Of a stretch of DNA of 64,000 bases, positions 51,165 to 58,896 are shown in pieces. The stretch spans positions 287,231 through 351,230 of the forward strand of contig NZ_VNFK01000005.1 of assembly GCF_007786235.1 (NCBI RefSeq), read 5' to 3'. The translations under genes were made by a program, and so were the position numbers. Every line of letters starts with the position of its first letter. Position 1 is the stretch's first letter. The notes beneath the pieces were generated by a model that was not told where the DNA came from, ran no database searches, and saw only the letters and a list, made by a program, of their open reading frames with translations. The stretch comes from Paenarthrobacter nitroguajacolicus. Lineage in GTDB: Bacteria > Actinomycetota > Actinomycetes > Actinomycetales > Micrococcaceae.

Positions 51165-51214
51165 CACGTTCCTCGGGGGTGGAACGTGACTGCGGTCTCC
51201 GGTAATTGCCGGAG
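51165..51214 (+). promoter_or_regulatory. Structured leader upstream of the glucanase gene
   Basis: Two successive hairpins: CACGTTCC (51165-51172)/GGAACGTG (51181-51188), then CTCCGG (51197-51202)/CCGGAG (51209-51214). They lie 35-84 nt upstream of ATG 51249. Could be a riboswitch-like or protein-binding leader; it does not match the c-di-GMP, c-di-AMP or SAM consensus features I looked for. Confidence 0.45.
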
Positions 51215-51248
51215 ATGATTCTGGGCGCATCAGCAGGAGGACACAGCT

Positions 51249-52619
51249 ATGGCATCGTCAGTGAGGCTCCTTCCACATGGGGGAAGAAAAGCAATGGGAT
51301 TGGCCGTCATTATGGCGGTAGGTTTATCGATGTTCACGGGCATGAGCCCGTCAAAAGCCGCGGATACAACACCAATGGCTGAGGATCCTGGCCCTGTGGG
51401 CAGCTTTGCGTGGAAAGGGTTCAACTGGCAGAAGCGATTCTGGGGTGGAGCGCCCATGTACAACGCGAGTTGGGACGCCAACAACGTGAGCAGCCCCGAC
51501 GCCAACGGGTACGTTAAGCTCTCCATCAGCAATCCCACGGGCTCCGCCCCGAAGGGTGCCGAATTCCAGTCCACCCGTGAAGGGTTCGGCTACGGAACGT
51601 ACAGCACCACGGTTGAAAAGGATGTCAGCGCACTGCAGAAGGAAGTGGTGTGGGGCTGCCTGTTCACGTACGACCCCGCCGCGGAGCCGGGGTACACAGA
51701 AATAGACCTCTGCGAAGCATCGGCGTGGGGTGGCGGAGCTGCCTACGGTGAAAATTGGCCAGTGACCCAAGGCCATGGCTACTGGTTCGATGCCACGAAA
51801 CCGCCCGGGCAGGGCAACAACACGGTCACGTTCGATGTCACGAATGCTCCAATCCTGACGCACAGGATGGTCTGGGAACCGGGCAAACTCACTTTTGAGA
51901 CGTTTGCGGGTGAGGGTTATAGCGGGACTCTGTTGAAGAAGACGGTCCTCCAAGGCTCCACGGTGCCTCTACCGGCGAACGAACAGATTCACTTCAACCT
52001 CTGGGTGACCGGTGGGGGCGGTGGAGATGCGGCACATGTTGCCCCCGAAACCGTCACCATTCGCGATTTCTCCTTCGTCCCCGGAATTCCACTGACAGCG
52101 CCGACTCCCACCGTCACAGGCACGGCAGCGGTCGGCTCAACGTTGACAGCAGCTCCGGGAACTTGGACCACAGGTACTGCCCTGACGTACCAGTGGTACC
52201 GGAATGGCGCGGCGATCTCCGGAGCTACTGGCTCCACTCGTGTTCTTGCCGCCGCTGACCAAGGCACCAAGCTGACGGTTCGGGTGACGGGAACCAAAGC
52301 CGGTTATGCCACCACCACCAAGGAATCGGCTCCAACGGCCACAGTGGTAGCGGGGACCCTGGTGGCACCCATTCCCACCATCACGGGGACGCTGGCTGTG
52401 GGCTCCACGCTGACAGCCAACACCGGTACCTGGACCTCCGGGACCACCCTGACCTACCAGTGGTACCGATCCGGGGTGGCGATCACGGGTGCCACAGCCA
52501 AAACGTACGTGTTGGTGAGCGCTGACCAGGCGGACACCATGAGCGTGAAGGTCACTGGCACCAAAGCCGGCTACACCACGGTGGCCAAGACCTCGGCCAG
52601 CACGGCTCCGGTCACGTAG
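51249..52619 (+). CDS. Secreted GH16-type glucanase with two Ig-like repeats
   Basis: A 456-residue exported protein. The signal peptide spans residues 1-38 (GLAVIMAVGLSMFTGMSPSKA). A GH16 concanavalin-like catalytic domain covers about 45-285, with active-site motif TEIDLCEAS (E151, D153, E156, the ExDxxE form). Two tandem 85-87 residue repeats follow (each with VGSTLTA, TLTYQWYR and VTGTKAGY), Ig-like domains that probably hold the enzyme at the surface. AGGAGG precedes the ATG. Expected to cut a beta-1,3/1,4-glucan; convergent with the GT2 synthase locus. Confidence 0.9.
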   Translation: MASSVRLLPHGGRKAMGLAVIMAVGLSMFTGMSPSKAADTTPMAEDPGPVGSFAWKGFNWQKRFWGGAPMYNASWDANNVSSPDANGYVKLSISNPTGSAPKGAEFQSTREGFGYGTYSTTVEKDVSALQKEVVWGCLFTYDPAAEPGYTEIDLCEASAWGGGAAYGENWPVTQGHGYWFDATKPPGQGNNTVTFDVTNAPILTHRMVWEPGKLTFETFAGEGYSGTLLKKTVLQGSTVPLPANEQIHFNLWVTGGGGGDAAHVAPETVTIRDFSFVPGIPLTAPTPTVTGTAAVGSTLTAAPGTWTTGTALTYQWYRNGAAISGATGSTRVLAAADQGTKLTVRVTGTKAGYATTTKESAPTATVVAGTLVAPIPTITGTLAVGSTLTANTGTWTSGTTLTYQWYRSGVAITGATAKTYVLVSADQADTMSVKVTGTKAGYTTVAKTSASTAPVT

Positions 52620-52636
52620 GGACAGGAAACAACAAA

Positions 52637-52682
52637 CCCGCAGTTGTGTCGCGCTGGGGGGAAATAGCGACACACCTGCGGG
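52637..52682. terminator. Bidirectional terminator between glucanase and LAATG-protein genes
   Basis: CCCGCAG (52637-52643) with GTGTCGC pairs with GCGACAC and CTGCGGG (ending 52682), a two-part stem with small internal loop, between convergent genes. Confidence 0.78.
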
Positions 52683-52695
52683 CTTGTTGGGCTTG

Positions 52696-52872
52696 TTAGT
52701 TCTTCTGTGCCCTGACCGGGACGATCCTCTTGAGGGCCAGGCCCAGGGCCAGCATGGCGAAAGCCGCCAACGCGAACCAGAAGAGGTCCCCGGCTCCGGT
52801 CGCTGCAAGTGTGCCTGAGCCCAATCCGGCTGCGGTGGCACCGGCGAGGGGAGCTACTGGGTTGTTGTACAT
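52696..52872 (-). CDS. 58-residue protein with LAATG sortase-like C-terminus
   Basis: A tiny protein: a Gly/Ala-rich first half (MYNNPVAPLAGATAAGLG), then LAATG, a hydrophobic helix (DLFWFALAAFAMLALGLAL) and a basic tail KRIVPVRAQKN. That order is a cell-wall sorting signal; LAXTG is the motif preferred by class E sortases of high-GC actinobacteria. There is no N-terminal signal peptide, so insertion would rely on the single helix. It starts 6 bp after the GT2 synthase stop and is probably translationally coupled to it. Role unknown; perhaps a synthase subunit or glycan anchor. Confidence 0.72.
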   Translation of the reverse strand: MYNNPVAPLAGATAAGLGSGTLAATGAGDLFWFALAAFAMLALGLALKRIVPVRAQKN

Positions 52873-52878
52873 GGGTGT

Positions 52879-54018
52879 TTACCAAACTTTCTTGCGGTTG
52901 AGTGCTGCATCCAGGTAGGCCTTTGCGTGCACGGCCTGGAGGAAGATATCGATGACGGTTTCGTACATGGTTGCGGCCAGCAGCATGTACCTCCAGCCGC
53001 GGAACCGCACCGTGACGATGCGTTCCAGGACGAAGATGCCGGTGACAGCGATCCAGAATGGCTGAAGGTTCAGGCCCATTCCGGTGGTCAAAGCGAAGAT
53101 GATGGAGCCGAAGTAGGCCAGGGTCACCAAGACACCGATCATGGAGAGGAACTGGCGTCCCCAGTACGGCCTGGTGATTTTGGTCCACCCGTACTGCACG
53201 CAGTTCTCCACGGCGCCGCGCTTCCACCGGAGCCGTTGGGCCCACAGTTCACGCCACGTCGGCATGACCTCGGTGACCAGTGTGCAGTTGGACGGTGATG
53301 CGATGCGGTATCCAAGCGTCAACAGGGCGAAGGAGAGCTCGTTGTCCTCGGTCAGGACTGACGTGTCATAGACGCCACCCTTGCCGTTGCCTGGGGGAAG
53401 CGTGCCTTCCAAGCGCGCTGCCACCACGTCCCGCAACGTCTTGACCCGGAAGAGAGCGGCCGTTCCGGTGACTACCAGGCATTTGCCGTGGAGGCGCTTC
53501 ACATCCCGGGCGTAGCGGGCGTATTCGTTGCGCTGCAGGTGTCCGACGAAACCGCCGCCGGGACCTCCGCTGAAGACTCCACCCACGGCGCCAAGCATTT
53601 CGTCGGTCAGCAGGTTCTGGGTGGCGTTCTCGATGAAATCGAGCGCGAGCTGCGAGTCGGCATCCTGCACCAGGACCAGGTCCTCGGGGTCGGCGTCAGG
53701 GAGGAGCTCGCTGAGGGCGAAGTTGAGGGCGCCGGCCTTCTTGTCCTTGTTTCCGACGGTCCGGATGACCTCCGCACCCTGGGCAAGGGCAAGCGTCTCG
53801 GTGTCGTCGGTGCAGTTGTCCGCCACCACAATGACGCGGTCCGGGCGGCGGGTTTGGTTGTTCAGCGAGACCAGAGTCTCGGTGATGCCAGCGGACTCGT
53901 TGTGTGCCGGGACCAGGACTGTGACCACTCCGCCGGCGGCACGGTGGGACCCGCGAGGTGCAGAAGCCGTGTCCGGTGCGTCTGTGTCGGCCGTGGGTTC
54001 CGTGATTTCCGTGAGCAT
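52879..54018 (-). CDS. Processive family 2 glycosyltransferase (beta-glycan synthase-like)
   Basis: A 379-residue membrane enzyme. GT2 motifs in order: VLVPAHNE (35-41), ADNCTDDT, the metal-binding DADS (119-122), the acceptor-site TEDNE (223-227) and QRLRW (261-265), the D,D,D,QxxRW set of processive cellulose/hyaluronan/curdlan-type synthases. Three to four C-terminal helices follow (from about 285). GGAGGG precedes ATG. With a secreted GH16 enzyme opposite it, the product is probably a beta-linked exopolysaccharide, but the sugar cannot be read from sequence. Confidence 0.9.
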   Translation of the reverse strand: MLTEITEPTADTDAPDTASAPRGSHRAAGGVVTVLVPAHNESAGITETLVSLNNQTRRPDRVIVVADNCTDDTETLALAQGAEVIRTVGNKDKKAGALNFALSELLPDADPEDLVLVQDADSQLALDFIENATQNLLTDEMLGAVGGVFSGGPGGGFVGHLQRNEYARYARDVKRLHGKCLVVTGTAALFRVKTLRDVVAARLEGTLPPGNGKGGVYDTSVLTEDNELSFALLTLGYRIASPSNCTLVTEVMPTWRELWAQRLRWKRGAVENCVQYGWTKITRPYWGRQFLSMIGVLVTLAYFGSIIFALTTGMGLNLQPFWIAVTGIFVLERIVTVRFRGWRYMLLAATMYETVIDIFLQAVHAKAYLDAALNRKKVW

Positions 54019-54199
54019 TGTGATCCCTCCGTTCGAGCGTTGAAGTGTTGACTCACATAGAGTTCCAACGCGAACGCAAGATCAGGGCACGGAAACAGTC
54101 AAGGAAATCTCAAGGTTCGCTCAGGGTTTCCCTGAGGCGCCACGAACAAGGCTTGAGTACCACTCAGACGGTTGAACGCGTCCGGGGACGCGCTTAAAC

Positions 54200-54241
54200 G
54201 CAAGAGGACGACGCCGGAAAGTACCGGCGTCGTCCTCTTGC
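54200..54241. terminator. Strong 18-bp hairpin terminator
   Basis: A perfect 18-bp stem (54200-54217 with 54224-54241), loop AAAGTA, 16 bp after the stop of the small minus-strand gene. It insulates the GT2 gene from that gene. A second small hairpin CTCAGGG/CCCTGAG lies at 54120-54136, in the GT2 upstream region. Confidence 0.88.
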
Positions 54242-54257
54242 TTCTAGTTTGAGCTGC

Positions 54258-54428
54258 TTAGCGGCTCAGGCTGACCGTAAAGGTTTTCGGTCCGCTGAGG
54301 GTCACTGCGATTCCGCAGTTTTCTGCGGCGGCGCGGTGTGAGAGGGACTGGATGGCGGCATCGATGGTGTGGTCGATGGCCGACTTGTCCCAGATTTTCA
54401 GCGTGATGGAGTCAGTATGTGTCGTCAT
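54258..54428 (-). CDS. Small soluble protein, 56 residues
   Basis: Begins MTTHTDSITLKIWDKSAIDH and continues TIDAAIQSLSHRAAAENCGI, ending in GPKTFTVSLSR; a compact alpha/beta composition. ATG 54428 has GAAAG at 8 nt; an in-frame GTG lies 15 bp upstream. Followed by a very strong terminator, which supports it being expressed. No family recognised. Confidence 0.62.
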   Translation of the reverse strand: MTTHTDSITLKIWDKSAIDHTIDAAIQSLSHRAAAENCGIAVTLSGPKTFTVSLSR

Positions 54429-54608
54429 TGTCAGTACTTTCACTCAGGCCGTTATCAGCCCCAAGCTTCTTCGCAGGGGCCGCATCCTCGTCGGTGAGGA
54501 TTGCTGATTCAGCTTGTATGGGAAACGAATTCCCTCATTCATGGTTCATGCTGCCCACCACGATTGACAAGCGAATCCGGCCAAGTGTGACCGATTACAC
54601 GCTGCTCA

Positions 54609-55021
54609 TTACTCCGTGTAACCGGTGCCGACAGTGAGTTCCCGCCACCGGTCCACCTCGGCCCGCTGAGCTTCCAAGCGGCTTCAGTTCCTTGTGCAGC
54701 GGGCCGGACAATCCCTCAAGAGCCGCTTTGGACACAGAGTAGTAGCCCGATCTCGGCGCGGTAGCCGAAGCCGGCGTTGTTGACCAGGACATCCACACCG
54801 CCGAAGCGCTCCACGGCCTGCTGCACGGCCGCATCCACCTGCGACTGAACGGTGACATCCAGCGCCACGGCGAGTGCCGTCGTCGGGAATTCTGCGGCGA
54901 GGTCCTGCAGGGTGGAGGTGTCGCGGGCGGTGACGACGGCGTTATCGCTTTTCGCGAGGACCGCCCGGGCAAGTGCGCGGCCCAGTCCGGTGGAGCAGCC
55001 TGTGATGAGCCAGGTAGTCAT
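54609..55021 (-). pseudogene. Short-chain dehydrogenase/reductase, doubly deleted remnant
   Basis: The N-terminal part is normal (TWLITGCSTGLGRALARAVL, dinucleotide-binding; VLVNNAGFGYRAEIG) behind a good AGGAAAGGA site. After NNAG the frame breaks. The catalytic YSVSKAALEGLSGPLHKELK appears in a second frame only about 10 codons later, and the family C-terminus EAQRAEVDRWRELTVG appears in a third frame, ending at 54609. About 40-50 residues before the YxxxK and a longer stretch after it are missing. Two internal deletions with frameshifts; not functional. Confidence 0.85.
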
Positions 55022-55123
55022 GATGTTCCTTTCCTAGGGAACCATTCCATTGGAGGAATCTCCGATATGCGGCGCGCAGGGCTCTCATCGTCCCCACGAC
55101 AGTCCAGGCCCCGCCGCCGCTGG

Positions 55124-55309
55124 TCAGCCGTTGACGTAGCCCATGTGCTGGGCGTTGTACCGATCGCCGTGGACGCCTATGCTCCGGACGATCGCGTCGA
55201 GGTCGGCGCGCTCATCGGCGGACAGCGCGACCTGCGTTGCGGCCGCGTTTTCTTGGATGCGCTCGGTGCGGCGGGTGCCCGGGATCGGGAGTCCCCACTG
55301 GTACACCCT
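55124..55309 (-). pseudogene. Aldo/keto reductase C-terminal remnant
   Basis: Only the last 60 or so residues survive: GLPIPGTRRTERIQENAAAT, then ADERADLDAIVRSIGVHGDR, the NADPH-binding end of the AKR fold. A stop codon lies directly upstream in frame and no N-terminal part is present. It sits next to the SDR remnant and upstream of an intact carboxymuconolactone decarboxylase-family gene, so a small oxidoreductase cluster has decayed here. Confidence 0.82.
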
Positions 55310-55386
55310 TCACTGGAGACTCCCTCCACTGCCGCCGTGGCGGTGGAATGGAGGCATTCGAGCAATTACGACGGAGGAGAAAGACT

Positions 55387-55722
55387 ATGAGCAACGAAGA
55401 GCGGAGCACCGGTTGGAGCGGCGGGAAGAACACATTCGGCGACTTCGCCGCGGGCCTGGTGCACTATACCGACCGGGTCCTCTTCGATGAAGTCTGGGAA
55501 CGCGATGATCTGTCCAAGAGGGACCGCAGCCTGATCACAGTCGCGGCGCTGACCGCCATGGGCAAGATGGACCAGCTGAAGTTCCACCTAGGTTTTGCCC
55601 GCCAGAATGGTGTCACCGACGAAGAACTCAAGGAAGCGCTGCTGCACTTGGCGTTCTACGCTGGCTGGCCCAACGGTATGAGCGCAACGACCGTGCTGAA
55701 GAACGTCATCGAGAACGCCTGA
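55387..55722 (+). CDS. Carboxymuconolactone decarboxylase-family protein
   Basis: A 111-residue all-helical protein typical of the CMD/AhpD family: FDEVWERDDLSKRDRSLITV, FHLGFARQNGVTDEELKEAL and HLAFYAGWPNGM. It lacks the CxxC of AhpD peroxidase-type members, so it is of the YurZ/CMD-like group. GGAGAAAG before ATG 55387. Neighbours on the left are pseudogenes; this gene appears intact. Confidence 0.9.
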   Translation: MSNEERSTGWSGGKNTFGDFAAGLVHYTDRVLFDEVWERDDLSKRDRSLITVAALTAMGKMDQLKFHLGFARQNGVTDEELKEALLHLAFYAGWPNGMSATTVLKNVIENA

Positions 55723-55773
55723 CGGACCTCGGAAAGACTCGATGCCGTGGGCCGGCGGAAGTTGTACCGGTCA

Positions 55774-55789
55774 CCGGACTTAAGTCCGG
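55774..55789. promoter_or_regulatory. Perfect 16-bp palindrome
   Basis: CCGGACTTAAGTCCGG, perfectly self-complementary without a loop, between two convergent genes. Could act as a terminator with a tight loop or as a protein site; no nearby promoter was recognised. Confidence 0.4.
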
Positions 55790-55830
55790 CAACGAGCTCG
55801 GCATCTCACGGTTTTGAGGTATCTGCTCCC

Positions 55831-56370
55831 TTAGGCCGACGGCAAATCCAGCGTGTAGACCACCAACTGCACCTTTGGCGCGGGCCGTTCCTTTTCACGC
55901 TCGGGCCGGCGGACGTAGCCCAGGCGACGGTAGAGGCGCTGGGACGGTTCATTGTCGACGGCGGTGTCCAGGACCACGCGCTCGGCACCTCTGGCGGCGG
56001 CCAAGCGGGCGGATTCGTCCAGGAGCTTTTGGCCAAGGCCCGCGCGGCGGGCATCCGGCAGCACAGCCAACAGCCTCAGCTCCACCTCGCCTTCTTCGGC
56101 CTGCCGGCTGAGGTGCGAACCAAACGGCAGAAGGCTGGCAGTGCCCACCAAGCGGCCGGTTTCCACGTCCTCGGCCACCAGCAGCACACCTTCGCGGGCC
56201 CTGGCGGCAGCATCCAGCAGGAGCTCGAGCCGTTCGTCGTCCGGCTGATGCGCTCCGGGAAGGTGGTGACCGAAGCCTTGGTACGTCAGCCGCCCCACGG
56301 CGTCGTACTCTGCGTCACGCGCCTGGCGGATCACATAGGTGCCGGTGGCGACGGTAGGTGTGGTGGTCAT
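55831..56370 (-). CDS. GNAT-family N-acetyltransferase
   Basis: A 179-residue acetyltransferase: YVIRQARDAEYDAVGRLTY, central ELRLLAVLPDARRAGLGQKL with the RRAGLG pyrophosphate loop, then RLYRRLGYVRRPE. The ATG overlaps the stop of the upstream flavin monooxygenase gene (ATGA), so it belongs to the sulfur-type operon and may acetylate a substrate or product of that pathway. Confidence 0.9.
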   Translation of the reverse strand: MTTTPTVATGTYVIRQARDAEYDAVGRLTYQGFGHHLPGAHQPDDERLELLLDAAARAREGVLLVAEDVETGRLVGTASLLPFGSHLSRQAEEGEVELRLLAVLPDARRAGLGQKLLDESARLAAARGAERVVLDTAVDNEPSQRLYRRLGYVRRPEREKERPAPKVQLVVYTLDLPSA

Positions 56371-57731
56371 GGTTTTCCTTTCTGCTGCGGATCGAGTCCG
56401 AGGTGAGATTTGAGCGTGGTTCCCGAGTACTCGGTGCGGGCGAGGCCACGTTCTTGGAGCAAGGGAATGACCCCGGAAGCGAAGCGCTCCAGATCCTGGG
56501 GCAGGAGGGAGAACATCAGGTTGAAGCCGTCGGCGGCGCCCCCAGCGTGCCAGCGTTCCAAGGAATCGGCCACGTGCTGTGGGGTGCCGATGAAGTCATG
56601 GTTGCGTTTGTCGCCGGTGAGGATCGAGTAGAGGTCCTTGAGAGTGACTTGGTCCTCGCGGCCACGGATCTGTTCCCCGGCGGAGCGGAAATCGGTACGG
56701 GGCTGCGTGATGCTGGGAATGCCGGATTGGGCTACCGTTGCGTCCGCTCCGAGCCCGGTGAAGTCGACCGTGCCTTCGCCGGTAGGACCCGCGAAGTATT
56801 CCTTCAGGAAGTCCAGGACCTGTTGATCGGTGATGAGGCCGTCCAATTCACGGATGCGCTCCAAGGCTTCTTCGCGGCTGTCCGCGACGACGGGCGAGAT
56901 GGCTTGGTAGACGTAGAGCTCGTCAGGATTCCGACCGAAGGCCGCTGCCTGGGCACGAACCGATGCTCGGTAGCTCCGGGCTTGCGGAATATCCGGATGG
57001 CTTGCGAAGAGGGCGTTGGCGAACCTCGCGCCGAGTTTCTGGCCGGGCACGGAAGTACCCGCTTGGGCGAGCAAAGGGGAGTGCTGCGGCGAAGGCCCGA
57101 TGTTGAGCGGCCCGGCCACCTTGAAGAACTCACCCTGGTAGTTCACCCGACTGAGTTTGTGGCGGTCGAAGAAGGCACCGGCTTCCTTGTCGTAGAGGAA
57201 AGCGCCCTTGTCCCACGAATTCCACAGGCCCTGGGTCACCTCGACGAACTCTTCAGCCCGGCGGTACCGGAGGCTGTGGTCGAAGTGCTCCTCAGCGCTG
57301 AAGTTGCCTGCCGTGCTGTTGGTGAGGTCCCGGGTGGTGACGATATTCCAGCCAACGCGACCGCCGCTGATGTGGTCCGCGGTGAGGGCCGCACGGGCAA
57401 AGTTGAAAGGCTCGTCATAGGAGGTGGAGGACGTGGCGATGAGGCCGATGTTGCTGGTGACTGCGCCAAGAGCCGTGACCAGGCCGATGGGGTCGAAGCG
57501 ATTGAGGATGCCGGGGTTGGAAGTCTCGTCGATCGCGAGGGAGTCGCCCAGGAAGATGGCATCCAGCTTGGCATCCTCCGCGGCTTTTGCGAGCTTCACT
57601 TGGTGTGCGAAGTCGATGCTGGCCTGTGGGAACGCTGTTTCGTGGCGCCACGAAGCCAGATGGATGCCGGTGCCCACCAAGTAGGCGAAGAAATGGATCT
57701 GCTGGCGTTCACGGGTGAGTGTCTGGTTCAT
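56367..57731 (-). CDS. FMN-dependent LLM-class monooxygenase, NtaA/SnaA/DszA type
   Basis: A 454-residue flavin monooxygenase: IHFFAYLVGTGIHLASWRH, AIFLGDSLAID, GRVGWNIVTTRDLTNSTAGN (the NtaA subgroup signature) and SPLLAQAGTSVPGQKLGAR. Start at ATG 57731 with AGGA upstream; the frame extends 54 bp further. Related enzymes oxidise dibenzothiophene sulfone, nitrilotriacetate or organosulfur compounds with reduced FMN. It lies 58 bp downstream of metQ, with a hairpin between. Confidence 0.92.
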   Translation of the reverse strand: MNQTLTRERQQIHFFAYLVGTGIHLASWRHETAFPQASIDFAHQVKLAKAAEDAKLDAIFLGDSLAIDETSNPGILNRFDPIGLVTALGAVTSNIGLIATSSTSYDEPFNFARAALTADHISGGRVGWNIVTTRDLTNSTAGNFSAEEHFDHSLRYRRAEEFVEVTQGLWNSWDKGAFLYDKEAGAFFDRHKLSRVNYQGEFFKVAGPLNIGPSPQHSPLLAQAGTSVPGQKLGARFANALFASHPDIPQARSYRASVRAQAAAFGRNPDELYVYQAISPVVADSREEALERIRELDGLITDQQVLDFLKEYFAGPTGEGTVDFTGLGADATVAQSGIPSITQPRTDFRSAGEQIRGREDQVTLKDLYSILTGDKRNHDFIGTPQHVADSLERWHAGGAADGFNLMFSLLPQDLERFASGVIPLLQERGLARTEYSGTTLKSHLGLDPQQKGKP

Positions 57732-57753
57732 GGGCCTGTTCCTGAAACGTTTC

Positions 57754-57782
57754 CAGGGTGCCCGTTGGGTACGGGCACCCTG
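57754..57782 (-). terminator. Hairpin between metQ and the monooxygenase gene
   Basis: A perfect 12-bp stem (57754-57765 with 57771-57782) and 5-nt loop, 7 bp after the metQ stop. There is no T-run on the minus strand, so it may attenuate rather than stop transcription into the monooxygenase gene, or protect the 3' end of metQ mRNA. Confidence 0.65.
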
Positions 57783-57789
57783 CAAACAG

Positions 57790-58674
57790 CTACTTGGTCT
57801 TCTTGATCGCTTCTTCTTCGGCCGTGAGGACTTCCTGCAGCTTGGCCGCAGTCCAGTCAGCCTTGAACTGCAGGTTGCCGTCGTTGAGCTTGGTCACCGA
57901 AGCCTCAACTTCAGGGGAGTGGTACGCATCCACGATCTTCTTCCACGTGGGATCGTCCTTGCGGTCAGCCTTCACCACGAAGCCGTTGATGTACGGCGCC
58001 AGGGATTCCGAGTTCAGGTCTTCCTTGAAGATGATCTTCTCGTCGCCCAGGCCGCCCTTCTGCGCCTGCGTGTTGTTCACGACGGCGGCATCCGTGGTTC
58101 CCTTGAGCGCGTTCACCGTCTGGTTGCTGTCCACCGGGACAACCTTGATCTTGGTTGAGGTGATCTCAGCGGGAGTGGACAGCGAGTTGCCGCCGTCCTT
58201 GAGCTGGAGCAGCCCTGCGGTCTGCAGGTTCAGCAGGGCGCGCGCCTGATTAGTGGGGTTGTTGGGGATGGCAACCTCGGCGTCGGCCGGCAGTTCCTCC
58301 ACAGACTTGAACTTCTCCGAGTACAGCGCCAACGGGTACACCGCGGTGGCGCCCACCGGAACCAGCGTGCCGTTGCTGTTCACGTTGAACTGGGACAAGT
58401 ACTTCAGGTGCTGGAACAGGTTGATGTCCACCTGGCCCTGTTGGGTGGCCGTATTGATCTGGGCACCGTCGGTGAAGTTCTTGACCTCAAGGTCGATGCC
58501 CTGATCCTTCAGCTTGGTCTTCAGGAGGGTCCAGTGCTCCTCGGCGCCGTCGTCCACACCGATCACCACCTTGGTGTTCGCGGAAGTTGACGAACCACTT
58601 GACGCACCCCCGCAAGCCGAGAGCGATAGGGCGGCAACCAAGCCGACGGCGGCAACTAACAAGCGGTTCTTCAT
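57790..58674 (-). CDS. metQ: NlpA/MetQ-family substrate-binding lipoprotein
   Basis: A 294-residue lipoprotein: signal to lipobox LSAC with Cys21, then KVVIGVDDGAEEHWTLLKTK, DINLFQHLKYLSQFNV and VAIPNNPTNQARALLNLQTAGL, the signature region of methionine-binding MetQ proteins. Delivers L-methionine, or a related organosulfur compound, to the MetN-MetI pair encoded divergently 222 bp away. GGAGAAG before ATG. Confidence 0.92.
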   Translation of the reverse strand: MKNRLLVAAVGLVAALSLSACGGASSGSSTSANTKVVIGVDDGAEEHWTLLKTKLKDQGIDLEVKNFTDGAQINTATQQGQVDINLFQHLKYLSQFNVNSNGTLVPVGATAVYPLALYSEKFKSVEELPADAEVAIPNNPTNQARALLNLQTAGLLQLKDGGNSLSTPAEITSTKIKVVPVDSNQTVNALKGTTDAAVVNNTQAQKGGLGDEKIIFKEDLNSESLAPYINGFVVKADRKDDPTWKKIVDAYHSPEVEASVTKLNDGNLQFKADWTAAKLQEVLTAEEEAIKKTK

Positions 58675-58896
58675 GATGCTTCTCCGTACAAAGGGTATTG
58701 ATGCGAATGGAAGGTACGGGGTGTTCCCCCTGCCTCACGCTAGGCAGTTGCCACGGTGAGAAACGAACGCTTTCGCAACACTCCGACGCGCACCGTCAAG
58801 GAAAGAAACCGCAGGTCACAGGGGGTCATTGGGTTCGATGCATCGGCTGGGGCGCTGCTGGAATGGGCATACAATCAACCCCCAAAGGAGGCTCCG

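Noticed and set aside
52137..52841. Minus-strand 234-codon frame across the Ig-like repeats of the glucanase
   Set aside because: It mirrors the internal repeats of the real gene and crosses a terminator; no protein-like features.
58675..58896. SAM-type riboswitch in the metQ/metN intergenic region
   Set aside because: I looked for the conserved GGTCATGAG, GCCAGCG and GGCAACC features and did not find them; only a small CTGCCT/AGGCAG hairpin at 58730-58747 is visible.
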